64,000 bases of DNA from Photobacterium gaetbulicola Gung47 (lineage in GTDB: Bacteria > Pseudomonadota > Gammaproteobacteria > Enterobacterales > Vibrionaceae), in assembly GCA_000940995.1 (NCBI GenBank), contig CP005974.1, forward strand, positions 3,286,001-3,350,000, read 5' to 3'. Shown here in pieces: positions 1 to 8,577 of this stretch. The notes under the pieces are model-generated. The model worked only from the letters and a program-made list of their open reading frames with translations. It was not told the DNA's origin and did not search any database. The position numbers and the translations under genes were made by a program. The stretch's first letter is position 1; each line of letters starts with the position of its first letter.

Positions 1-83
1 GTGTTGTTGACCGCCCCTTGCTTGCGCATCAGGTTGGAGGTCAGGTTTTGGTATTGGGAAAAAGTCGACACTCTATTGATCAT
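1..83 (-). CDS. flgL: flagellar hook-filament junction protein FlgL (N-terminal fragment; runs off the window)
   Basis: The first 27 codons of a minus-strand gene are present, beginning MINRVSTFSQYQNLTSNLMR, the typical FlgL start. FlgL (HAP3) is a flagellin-like protein that joins the FlgK ring to the filament. A GGAGG ribosome site lies just upstream of the ATG at 83. It follows flgK by 14 bases on the same strand, so the two are almost surely co-transcribed. The rest of the gene lies to the left of the window. Confidence 0.9.
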   Translation of the reverse strand, partial: MINRVSTFSQYQNLTSNLMRKQGAVNN

Positions 84-97
84 AACGCCTCCAAGCC

Positions 98-2059
98 TTA
101 AACAGCACGTAGCAGGGTATCAAAGGTTTCGCGGGCCACGCTCATAATGCGCGAGGATGCCATATAAGCTTGCTGAAACTTCATCAGGTTGGCAGCCTCC
201 TCATCCAGGTTAACCCCTGATACACTGGCTACCCGCTCACTCGCCGCATCAAAATCTAGCTGACTAATCTGACCGAATTTTTCTGCATTCATTTTCTGGA
301 TACCGACATCAGTCGTTAAGGTTTGAAACAGGTCAATGACACTGGAGCGGCCATTGTTCATGGTCTTTTGGGTTTGCAGGTGCTGCATGGCCATCAGGTT
401 GCTGTTGTCACCTTCTGCTGGTACTGCACCCAACTGAACCATAAAACTATCGCCGGCCATCGCACCACCGGACAATGCCAATGTCGGTACGCCATTATTC
501 ATAGCATCGGCAAAGTTGATGACGTTATCTGAAATTGGGTAATTCAAATCCGTTGTCGGATTACCGTTTTCATCGATCAAGGTTTGCTGGGTACCTTGAG
601 CATCAACAACCGATAAAGTGTCGCCACTATTACTGATGATAACTTGATAGCTACCACTCACTTGTGCTGTCGATAAAGGCTCCAGCTGCGCGGTCCCCAG
701 GTTGCCTTCAGCATCAACCACCACCCGTTGTGCCGCAATATCAGAAGGTTCAGTCGCACTCATCGCCATGTGTGCCCCACCGAGGCGGACGGGACGAATC
801 GTAAAGGTTTCGTCAGATGGCGCAGCCGAAAGACTACTTACCTCAATTTTCATACCATCGGCTTGCAGTACTTGCGGATCAGTGGCTTGAATACTCTGGT
901 TCAACACCTCTTCACCTTTGGCGTTGAACATCTGATAGGTATTAGTCACACCGTCAGTACTGGCTTTTAGCTTATAATCACCCACCTGAAGCTTAGATAC
1001 ATCGTCGATAGCCACTGCCATCTCTGCACTGCTACCGATAGGCTTGAGTACCCGCTGGCTCATCGCAACGGGATCATTGATATCCGCATACAGGTTTTTA
1101 CCCTGCTCACCATTGAGATCCAAACCCTGGCGCTGGATCGTATTGACCTGCCCGGCAAAGCCGATTGCCATCCGCCCCACTTCATCGATGCTGCGTTCAA
1201 CCACATCGCGGCGAAACCCCACCATCGCACCCAGGATCCCGCCCATGCTGTCGGATTCAATCGGCTTGGTCGTATGGCCGTCATCGACCGCAATCTGGGT
1301 TTGCAACGGATCGGGATCGCCGGGTATCACGGTAAGGCGCGATGATTCTGTCCCCGAGACCAGGGTTTGGCCATCACCGATGATCACCGTATTGGCCAGG
1401 TTATCTTTGCCTTTGAGCACCGTCACTTTGGTGTACTGCGCCAGTTCATTGACCAAACTCTGCTGCTGGTCAAACAAGTCATTTTTCTCCCCTGCCGGGT
1501 TTTCCTGAATGCGCTTGTTCAAGGTGGCAATTTCTTGCCCCAAGCTATTGACTCGGTCAACCGTTGCCACCAGTTGGTCATTGACATCCCGCTGCATGCC
1601 AGAGAGTGTCTCGTAGGTACTATTGACGGTTTGGCTGACCAATGCGGCATTTTCCAGTACTGCTTTGCGCGATCCTAAGTCGTTAGGGTGATCCGCCAAG
1701 CTTTTTACCGAGTCGTAATAGTCATTCATACTGGCAATAGTCTTGCTGGCATTGTTAGAGATAAATTCGTCCATCACCGCCAGCTGAGCATGGCTCTCAT
1801 TGGCTTGGTGGAGCTGGGTGGTCGACTGGGTCAGCTCTCTTGCCGCAAACTGATCGTAGGCCCGGCGGACATTATCAATATAAGCCCCCGTGCCATACTG
1901 GCTACCACCAATCCAATGGGCGTCATCCGCTTTCTGCTCAGCGCTCTGGCGGCTGTATCCGGGCGTATTGACGTTGCTGATATTGTGGCTGGTCACGTTC
2001 AGCTGCTTCTGAGAAGTCCTCAGCCCACTCATACCGATATTGAGCAAATCCAACGCCAT
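98..2059 (-). CDS. flgK: flagellar hook-associated protein 1, FlgK
   Basis: FlgK (HAP1) forms the first hook-filament junction ring outside the cell. The 653-aa product has the normal family length. It opens MALDLLNIGMSGLRTSQKQL with the flagellar rod/hook motif (NVTSHNISNVNTPGYSRQ, residues about 21-40) and ends with the matching C-terminal coiled segment (LDEEAANLMKFQQAYMASSR). A GTG one codon earlier is possible, but the ATG at 2059 is better spaced from GGAG. A sigma-54 box lies about 70 bp upstream, so flgKL appear to have their own class III promoter. In many Vibrionaceae flgK follows flgJ directly; here a glycan cassette lies between them. Confidence 0.96.
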   Translation of the reverse strand: MALDLLNIGMSGLRTSQKQLNVTSHNISNVNTPGYSRQSAEQKADDAHWIGGSQYGTGAYIDNVRRAYDQFAARELTQSTTQLHQANESHAQLAVMDEFISNNASKTIASMNDYYDSVKSLADHPNDLGSRKAVLENAALVSQTVNSTYETLSGMQRDVNDQLVATVDRVNSLGQEIATLNKRIQENPAGEKNDLFDQQQSLVNELAQYTKVTVLKGKDNLANTVIIGDGQTLVSGTESSRLTVIPGDPDPLQTQIAVDDGHTTKPIESDSMGGILGAMVGFRRDVVERSIDEVGRMAIGFAGQVNTIQRQGLDLNGEQGKNLYADINDPVAMSQRVLKPIGSSAEMAVAIDDVSKLQVGDYKLKASTDGVTNTYQMFNAKGEEVLNQSIQATDPQVLQADGMKIEVSSLSAAPSDETFTIRPVRLGGAHMAMSATEPSDIAAQRVVVDAEGNLGTAQLEPLSTAQVSGSYQVIISNSGDTLSVVDAQGTQQTLIDENGNPTTDLNYPISDNVINFADAMNNGVPTLALSGGAMAGDSFMVQLGAVPAEGDNSNLMAMQHLQTQKTMNNGRSSVIDLFQTLTTDVGIQKMNAEKFGQISQLDFDAASERVASVSGVNLDEEAANLMKFQQAYMASSRIMSVARETFDTLLRAV

Positions 2060-2129
2060 CACTTATCTCCAGCCAATATAAACAGCAACATTGCCGTCCA
2101 GAAATCTAACATTCACTCAAGATACAAAT

Positions 2130-2144
2130 GCAATATCCATACCA
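2130..2144 (-). promoter_or_regulatory. sigma-54 promoter for flgK-flgL
   Basis: The minus strand reads TGGTATGGATATTGC. It has the GG-N10-GC spacing and matches TGGCAC-N5-TTGC closely. The expected start is near 2118, giving a leader of about 60 nt to the flgK ATG. The sequence is seen directly; control by an FlrC-type activator is inferred from Vibrio flagellar regulation. Confidence 0.7.
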
Positions 2145-2240
2145 AAACCAAATCCAGCACAATATAAGCAGGCATAAAATTTGCATAACCCGCTATATCC
2201 ATTCAGAAGCGGCAATCCATGTGATCATAAAGAGTTTGCA

Positions 2241-4358
2241 ATGAAGATAGACTTAACCCCAACCGCGACACTCACGCTGCAGGAGGCCTTCCAGCTTGGA
2301 GTCAACACCTACCAGGAAGGCAACAAAGCCAAAGCGCGTGAAATTTTCGAATCTATTCTGGAAAAGGCTCCTGAAGCTATTGATGTATTGCAAGTTTTAG
2401 CCGTTCTTGATGCCGACGATGGCCAGTACCTAAAAGCCGAAAACAAACTGCGCAAGGCGCTGTCACTGTGCCCCGACGATACCGCCATTCAGTTGGATCT
2501 TGCCCACACCCTGAAGCTGCAAGGACGAAATATTGATGCGCTCGCTTTACTGGGTGAAATCTTGACGGTTTCTCCACAGCATCAAGGCGCGCTGCAATTA
2601 CAGGGGGAAATACACAAAGCAACGGGCAACCGAAGTCAAAAAGCGGATAAAACACTCAAGCAGGTCTCTCAGCAAAAAGACCACCAGCTAGAGCTAGAAA
2701 TTCAGAAAACGTTAGAGACCGTTGTCCAATTGTTGACCGGCCAGCATTACCAGCCCGCCGAGCAATTATTGCAGTCAATGCTGTTGCTTTGTCCACAAAA
2801 CCTCGATTTGCAGCTCAAGCTGGCCACGGTGTATACCTTGCAAGAGAAGTACACCAACGCGACTCATCAGCTGAAGTCAGCCTTGGCGTTGAGCCCGTCT
2901 AGTGAAAACATCATTCTGATGTTGGCAAAGCTTTACCGCCATACCAAGCAATATGAGGCGGGGGTTATCGCATGTACAACTTTTGCCAAAAATACCCCAC
3001 AACTAGGCCCTGAGCTAGGAAAGTTATTCTCTGAACTGCTCATGCTAAAAGGCGAATACCACGATGCCTATGAGATGAGTCGCCAGTTGCTACGACAAAT
3101 GCCTTCTGACCCCGAGGTATTATGGGTGAATGCCATCTCGTTTTTCAAAAAAGTAACTGAAAAACAGCTATTCTCCAGCGAGTTAATTGAGCAGGCGGCA
3201 AAAAAACTGACTGCCGCTCTTGATGCAAACCTAGATAATCATGAGAAAGCCATCAAGCTGTCACAGGGAATGTTTGATCTCACATATTTAAGCGGTGATT
3301 TCCAGCAAGCTGAGCAATACCTCAATGCCGTTTCCGAGCACTATCCTGACGATGTAAAAGTACAATGGAACAGGCATATCCTATATCGCTACCACCAGCA
3401 ATGGGAGCAATATTATCAAGCTTATGAGAGTGGGATTGAGACAGGCGACAGGACAAGTTACAAAGTAAACAAACCTTACTGGACACCGGAGCGCCCTTTT
3501 TCTGACAAGGTCCTCGTTGTTCGAGAGCAAGGGGTGGGTGATGAAGTTCTTTTTGCCCACAATTTAAACTATTTGATTGCAAAGGTCAGCCAAGTTTACC
3601 TGGCCTGTGACGAACGCCTTGTACCTATGATGCAATTGGCGTTTCCTTCGATAGAACTTATCCCTATCAAAGCGAATTCAGCAACCATCCAAAACCAGAT
3701 TAAACTCAAGCTACTTGAAAATATTGACAGTTGGCTTCCTATGGGAAGTATCAGTCAGTACATTTTTAAAGAGACTGGCAAACATTGGCATGACGAGAAA
3801 TTTGTCCAGTTTCCTGACGAGATGCAGCAGTCCTGGCAACATAAAGTCAACGACTCCTCAAAGCCAACATCGTTGAAAATTGGTATTAGCTGGCGAAGTG
3901 GGCTGCGTTCCGGTGCACGAAACCGAAACTACTTATCGATCAATGATGTTGCCCACTTCATGAAGCAGTTTCCAAATGCAACGTTTTATAACTTACAGTA
4001 CGGCGATTGCGACAAAGAGCTGAAAAAGCTGAAAAAACTCACCGGCATAGATGTCATTACCTTTGACGAACTGGATCTTAAAGATGATTTCTTATCGACC
4101 GCTGCTCTGATTAACTCTCTTGATGCCGTATTCACTTCGGGGAGTTCCGTGTTCCGCTTAACTGTCGCGGTTGGCAAGCCTTGTTATGTCTTTGTCGCAA
4201 GGGAGCAAAATGATTGCTATACGCAACCCATCTCATTTTATGGTGAAGGTAAAGACAAGCGCCACGAAAAGATGTTTGCTTATCCACCTCTTATCGATAA
4301 CAAGTTCCCTGTTGTTGAAGCAATAGCAAACTGCATAAAGAAAGATTTTGGTATATAG
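2241..4358 (+). CDS. TPR-repeat protein with a C-terminal glycosyltransferase-like domain
   Basis: The 705-aa protein has tetratricopeptide-like repeats over roughly residues 10-400 (for example GVNTYQEGNKAKAREIFESI and QLDLAHTLKLQGRNIDALAL). A globular C-terminal region from about 430 (KVLVVREQGVGDEVLFAH, then WRSGLRSGARNRNYLSI and DAVFTSGSSVFRLTVAVGKP) resembles the GT-B fold of TPR/GT9- or GT41-like transferases. The ATG at 2241 is chosen because the upstream in-frame start has no better ribosome site. It is the first gene of the nonulosonate cassette. It could transfer the activated sugar to flagellin, but substrate and acceptor are inference. Confidence 0.65.
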   Translation: MKIDLTPTATLTLQEAFQLGVNTYQEGNKAKAREIFESILEKAPEAIDVLQVLAVLDADDGQYLKAENKLRKALSLCPDDTAIQLDLAHTLKLQGRNIDALALLGEILTVSPQHQGALQLQGEIHKATGNRSQKADKTLKQVSQQKDHQLELEIQKTLETVVQLLTGQHYQPAEQLLQSMLLLCPQNLDLQLKLATVYTLQEKYTNATHQLKSALALSPSSENIILMLAKLYRHTKQYEAGVIACTTFAKNTPQLGPELGKLFSELLMLKGEYHDAYEMSRQLLRQMPSDPEVLWVNAISFFKKVTEKQLFSSELIEQAAKKLTAALDANLDNHEKAIKLSQGMFDLTYLSGDFQQAEQYLNAVSEHYPDDVKVQWNRHILYRYHQQWEQYYQAYESGIETGDRTSYKVNKPYWTPERPFSDKVLVVREQGVGDEVLFAHNLNYLIAKVSQVYLACDERLVPMMQLAFPSIELIPIKANSATIQNQIKLKLLENIDSWLPMGSISQYIFKETGKHWHDEKFVQFPDEMQQSWQHKVNDSSKPTSLKIGISWRSGLRSGARNRNYLSINDVAHFMKQFPNATFYNLQYGDCDKELKKLKKLTGIDVITFDELDLKDDFLSTAALINSLDAVFTSGSSVFRLTVAVGKPCYVFVAREQNDCYTQPISFYGEGKDKRHEKMFAYPPLIDNKFPVVEAIANCIKKDFGI

Positions 4359-4468
4359 CCACAAGCCCTGAGTACACATACGCAGAAAGTGCAACCGTAT
4401 AAATGCTAATCGACTGCTACAGCGCGTTAGCTGTAGCAGCGGCAAACGATGACATAGAGTGCAGCACG

Positions 4469-5101
4469 ATGACTCAAAAAAAACAATTAATCATTATTGG
4501 CGCAGGTGGGTTTGCCAAATCGATAGTCGATAGTCTCGATCATCAAAGCTACAACCTTGTTGGTTTTATCGATACTTTCAAACAGGGACAGCATATTGGT
4601 TTTGATATTATCGCCAATCACCTCGATGACCTCGCCTCTCCCCAAGATTATGTCTATTTTATCGGTGTTGGTGATCCGATCGTCCGCCATCAGTTTTACA
4701 TGCAGTTACAAGAGAGTGGGCTTGAACAAATCAATATCATCGACCCCACCGCAATGCTCGCCAAAGACGTCAAGCTGGGTAACGGTATTTATATTGGGAA
4801 AATGTGTATTATCAACAGCGGTACCAGGCTCGCCGACGGCGTGGTGGTCAATACCCGCTCCCTCATCGAACATGGCAATAATATTCAGTGCTGCTCGAAT
4901 ATTACAACGAATGTCGTGCTTAATGGTGATGTCACTGTCGGCAGCCGAACATTCGTCGGCAGCTGTACGGTCGTCAATGGCCAAATAACGATTGGCGCCA
5001 ACAGCATTATTGGCTCCGGCTCTGTTGTTATCCGCAACATTGGCGATAATATAGTCGTCGCCGGCTCACCAACACGTCTAATAAGAGAAATCACAACATG
5101 A
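4469..5101 (+). CDS. NeuD/PglD-type sugar O- or N-acyltransferase
   Basis: The 210-aa product begins MTQKKQLIIIGAGGFAKSIV, an N-terminal nucleotide-sugar binding Rossmann-like domain. It continues with left-handed beta-helix hexapeptide repeats from about residue 95 (VKLGNGIYIGKMCIINSG, VVLNGDVTVGSRTFVGSC), as in acetyl-CoA-dependent NeuD/PglD enzymes. Its stop overlaps the start of the NeuB gene (ATGA), a sign of translational coupling. In sialic acid clusters NeuD acetylates the sugar or a precursor; the exact substrate is not visible. The start at 4469 fits the family; an upstream in-frame extension has no homologous look. Confidence 0.8.
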   Translation: MTQKKQLIIIGAGGFAKSIVDSLDHQSYNLVGFIDTFKQGQHIGFDIIANHLDDLASPQDYVYFIGVGDPIVRHQFYMQLQESGLEQINIIDPTAMLAKDVKLGNGIYIGKMCIINSGTRLADGVVVNTRSLIEHGNNIQCCSNITTNVVLNGDVTVGSRTFVGSCTVVNGQITIGANSIIGSGSVVIRNIGDNIVVAGSPTRLIREITT

Positions 5102-6138
5102 ATCCGATATACATTGTTGCCGAAATTGGCTGCAACCATAATGGTGATTTTAAACTAGCAAAACAAATGGTTGACGAGGCAAAAAAGGCCGGTGTCGATG
5201 CCGTGAAGTTCCAGACCTTCAAGGCAGAACAACTCATTTCAAAAATTGCGCCTAAAGCCGAATACCAGATAGTGCAGACGGGGAATGACGAGACACAGTT
5301 GGAGATGACGCGCAAGCTGGAGCTACCCTATGATGAGTTCATCAAATTGGAACACTATGCCAAATCACTTGGGCTGGATGTGTTTTCGACCCCTTTTGAT
5401 ATGGACTCGATTGACTTTCTCGCTTCACGCCAGCAGAAAACCTGGAAGATCCCATCAGGGGAGCTCCTAAATCTGCCTTATCTCGAGAAAATTGCGCGCC
5501 TCCCCATTGCTGGTAAAAAAATTATCCTCTCTACCGGTATGGCGACACTTGAAGAAATTTCCCTGGCACTTAGCGTACTAAACCAAAACGGTATGTCGCC
5601 AGGCGACATCACCATCCTGCATTGTAATACCGAATACCCAACTCCCTTTGAGGATGTCAATTTAAATTGCATTGCAGGCCTGAAAGAAACATTCAGTGAG
5701 TATCAAGTTGGCTTCTCCGATCACTCACCAGGCTATTTTGCCGGTATTGCATCGGTACCCTTTGGGATTTCGATGATTGAAAAGCACTTCACGCTAGATA
5801 AAAGCTTCGAAGGGCCGGATCACAAAGCGTCGGTCACCCCCGATGAGCTTCGCCTGCTGTGTGAGGGGATCCGAGCTGTCGAAACATCTCTGGGCAGCCG
5901 GGAGAAAACCGTAACCCCGTCTGAGCGTAAGAACAAAATTGTGGCGAGAAAGTCTATCGTTGCAAAAAAAACCATTCAAAAGGGCGAGCATTTTACGCTA
6001 GATAATATCACGACCAAGCGCCCTGGAAATGGCATTAGCCCGATGGCTTGGTACGACTTACTCGGCAAACAGGCAGAGCAAGATTTTTCTGAAGATCAGT
6101 TAATTACGCATACAGGCTTTAGTGCACAAGAAGTTTGA
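5098..6138 (+). CDS. neuB: N-acetylneuraminate (nonulosonate) synthase NeuB
   Basis: NeuB condenses ManNAc, or a related hexosamine, with phosphoenolpyruvate to form the nine-carbon acid. The 346-aa protein has the TIM-barrel N-terminus (IYIVAEIGCNHNGDFKLAKQ, DAVKFQTFKAEQLI), the FSTPFD and GFSDHSPG motifs, and a C-terminal antifreeze-like SAF domain from about residue 285 (KSIVAKKTIQKGEHFTLDNI). Length is normal. It overlaps the NeuD-like gene by four bases and is followed at once by the CMP-transferase gene. Because NeuC is also present and no legionaminate or pseudaminate precursor genes are seen, Neu5Ac-type product is the simplest reading. Confidence 0.93.
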   Translation: MNPIYIVAEIGCNHNGDFKLAKQMVDEAKKAGVDAVKFQTFKAEQLISKIAPKAEYQIVQTGNDETQLEMTRKLELPYDEFIKLEHYAKSLGLDVFSTPFDMDSIDFLASRQQKTWKIPSGELLNLPYLEKIARLPIAGKKIILSTGMATLEEISLALSVLNQNGMSPGDITILHCNTEYPTPFEDVNLNCIAGLKETFSEYQVGFSDHSPGYFAGIASVPFGISMIEKHFTLDKSFEGPDHKASVTPDELRLLCEGIRAVETSLGSREKTVTPSERKNKIVARKSIVAKKTIQKGEHFTLDNITTKRPGNGISPMAWYDLLGKQAEQDFSEDQLITHTGFSAQEV

Positions 6139-6143
6139 GTATT

Positions 6144-7397
6144 ATGTCTAATAAAATTGCCATTATCCCTGCACGCTCAGGCTCAAAGGGGCTGCCCAAT
6201 AAAAACATTCTCATGCTATTGGACAAACCTGTACTGGCTTACACCATTGAAGCTGCCAGTCAATCGGGCGAGTTTGATCGCATCATCGTATCAACAGACT
6301 CGCTCGAATATAAATCCATCGCTGAGCACTATGGGGCAGAGGTTATCATTCGGGATAAGGCGCTCGCTTCAGATACTGCGACCTCTTTTATGGTTATTGC
6401 CGATGTCCTTGAAAAGGTGTCTGGCTATAGCCATTTTGCGCTACTTCAGCCAACCTCCCCATTTAGAACATCTGAACACATCAAGCAAGCCATTAGCCTG
6501 TTCGATGCCCACCCAGACGCGAACTTCCTGGCCTCCGTGGCAAAAAGTGATAAATGCTCGGCACTTATCAAACCGATAGATGATGATCTGAGCCTAAAAT
6601 ATTTTGATGAGGATTTCAGTCAATATCGCCGCCAGACCCGATGCGAGTACTCCCCTAATGGGGCAATCTTTATCGCCAATTGCCATCAGTATCTTGAGAA
6701 AAAACACTTTTTTGGTAAAGACAGTATTGCCTATATCATGTCTAAAGCCGACTCCATCGATATTGATGACCAATTAGACTTTGAACTGGCCATTGCGATA
6801 CAGAGCAAAAAGAATAAAGAAAAACAGCTACTGCATGCTATCCAGCAACGTATTGATGACAAATTTTCACGTCCTATGCCTCAATCGCCCATTACCTTGT
6901 TAGGGCATTCCCTGTTTGACTATTGGGATATCAAAACGATTTCAGCAATGCCAGTCAATAACTTGGGTATCGCCGGGATCAATACCAAACAATATTTGGA
7001 CTTTATCTTTGATAACGATTTACTTGACACACTTGGAAAGCACACTGTCATTTTTGCAGGAACCAATGACATTGTTGTTGAGGGGTGGGCTCCCTTAGAT
7101 ACGCTGAAGTGGATTAAAGAGACAATACAAAAAATAAGAGCAATCACCCCTACGTCAAGAATCTATGTTATCTCTGTTCCTCCCGTGAGAGGAAGAATGG
7201 ATCGTAGCAATGCTGTTATTCAACAGCTCAATACCATGTTGAAAGTACATATCCAAGATGCGCAATGGATTCAGTTGAGTGACCGTTTTTATGATGAATT
7301 TGGCAATTTACCCGCTGAATTTACCACCGACGGGTTACATTTTTCACCTGTTGCTTACCAGCAATTAGAACTTGAAGTGGCTGAATATCTACAATGA
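6144..7397 (+). CDS. neuA: CMP-nonulosonate cytidylyltransferase fused to an SGNH-type esterase domain (NeuA-like)
   Basis: Residues 1 to about 225 are an acylneuraminate cytidylyltransferase (IAIIPARSGSKGLPNKNILM, RIIVSTDS, ALLQPTSPFR), which activates the nonulosonate with CTP. Residues about 250-417 form an SGNH/GDSL hydrolase-like domain (ITLLGHSLFDYW, NLGIAGINT, VIFAGTNDI, TTDGLHFSP). This architecture is known for NeuA of E. coli K1, where the second domain removes O-acetyl groups. In block I the family's GDS appears as GHS, although the Ser, Asn and C-terminal D..H motifs remain. The ATG at 6144 is preferred over an upstream TTG that overlaps the neuB stop. It overlaps neuC by four bases. 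Confidence 0.9.
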   Translation: MSNKIAIIPARSGSKGLPNKNILMLLDKPVLAYTIEAASQSGEFDRIIVSTDSLEYKSIAEHYGAEVIIRDKALASDTATSFMVIADVLEKVSGYSHFALLQPTSPFRTSEHIKQAISLFDAHPDANFLASVAKSDKCSALIKPIDDDLSLKYFDEDFSQYRRQTRCEYSPNGAIFIANCHQYLEKKHFFGKDSIAYIMSKADSIDIDDQLDFELAIAIQSKKNKEKQLLHAIQQRIDDKFSRPMPQSPITLLGHSLFDYWDIKTISAMPVNNLGIAGINTKQYLDFIFDNDLLDTLGKHTVIFAGTNDIVVEGWAPLDTLKWIKETIQKIRAITPTSRIYVISVPPVRGRMDRSNAVIQQLNTMLKVHIQDAQWIQLSDRFYDEFGNLPAEFTTDGLHFSPVAYQQLELEVAEYLQ

Positions 7398-8554
7398 AAA
7401 AATTACTGTATGTAACTGGCTCCCGAGCTGAATATGGCATAATGAAGCGCCTTTTATCAGCGCTCATGCATGATGAAGACGTCGATTTATCCATTGTCGC
7501 AACGGGAATGCATTGTGAAGAAAAGTATGGCTTGACCTACAAACAGATTGAAAGTGACGGATTTTGCCTGCATAAACGTATCCCTATCGATATTGATACG
7601 ACAAATAACGCTGCAATATTGGCATCGATGTCTCTGTGCCAAACCCAGTTTGGCCAGTACTTTCATGATCACCCGTATGATGCCGTGATGCTACTTGGTG
7701 ACAGGTATGAAATCTTGCCTGTCGCTATTGCCGCTGCTATGCATAACCTCCCGATCATTCACCTACATGGTGGTGAAAAAACCCTGGGTAACTATGACGA
7801 GTTTATTCGACATGCGATAACGAAAATGAGCAAACTCCATCTCGCTTCTACCGAGACATATCGCAAAAGGATCATCCAGCTTGGCGAAAATCCAGCATCG
7901 GTTTTCAATATTGGTGCCCTGGGGGCCGAAAATAGCCTATCGTTGCCATTGCCAACTAAATCTGCCTTGAGCACCAAGTTCGGGTCTCTTGATAAACCCT
8001 ATTTCATGGTTGTTTTTCATCCAGAAACACTCAATGACTTTCCCCTGAGCCGGCAGATCGAAGAGCTGCTTTCTGCGCTATACCAACTTAAAGACCAATA
8101 TGATTTCATTTTTATTGGTTCGAACTCTGATACGGGTTCAAATGAAATTACGGAGAAAATTCGTCTTTTTTGTCATCACAATCAGTTTAGATTCATGACC
8201 TCCATCTCTCCCGAAGAGTATCTGTCTTTGATCAAATACTCTCAAGGACTTGTTGGTAATTCTTCTTCCGGACTTATTGAAGTACCATCATTACTTGTAC
8301 CGACAATCAATATTGGCGACCGCCAAAAAGGGCGAGTGAAAGGTGATACTGTCATTGATTGCCGATGCGAGGAAAAGGATATTTACCAGGCTGTCGTTCT
8401 CTCTCAGTCAGAGACATTCCAAAACTTACTCGCAATAAGCACTAACCCCTATTTCCAGGATAATGTACTAGAGGCAGCCCTCGAAAAAATCAAATGCTTC
8501 TTATCAAGTGAACCAATCAAATATAAAGATTTCTACGACTTAAACCCGTCTTGA
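7394..8554 (+). CDS. neuC: UDP-N-acetylglucosamine 2-epimerase (hydrolysing), NeuC
   Basis: NeuC converts UDP-GlcNAc to ManNAc plus UDP, the entry step of de novo sialic acid synthesis. The 386-aa protein starts MKKLLYVTGSRAEYGIMKRL and carries the family motifs DAVMLLGDRYEILPVAIAA, HLHGGEKTLGNYDEFIRHAI and VGNSSSGLIEVPSL, with a GT-B epimerase fold. Length is typical. It is coupled to neuA by an ATGA overlap. Legionaminate enzymes (LegG) share this fold and cannot be fully excluded from sequence alone. Confidence 0.9.
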   Translation: MKKLLYVTGSRAEYGIMKRLLSALMHDEDVDLSIVATGMHCEEKYGLTYKQIESDGFCLHKRIPIDIDTTNNAAILASMSLCQTQFGQYFHDHPYDAVMLLGDRYEILPVAIAAAMHNLPIIHLHGGEKTLGNYDEFIRHAITKMSKLHLASTETYRKRIIQLGENPASVFNIGALGAENSLSLPLPTKSALSTKFGSLDKPYFMVVFHPETLNDFPLSRQIEELLSALYQLKDQYDFIFIGSNSDTGSNEITEKIRLFCHHNQFRFMTSISPEEYLSLIKYSQGLVGNSSSGLIEVPSLLVPTINIGDRQKGRVKGDTVIDCRCEEKDIYQAVVLSQSETFQNLLAISTNPYFQDNVLEAALEKIKCFLSSEPIKYKDFYDLNPS

Positions 8555-8577
8555 CAAGTCTATTCTCTACAGGCTCA

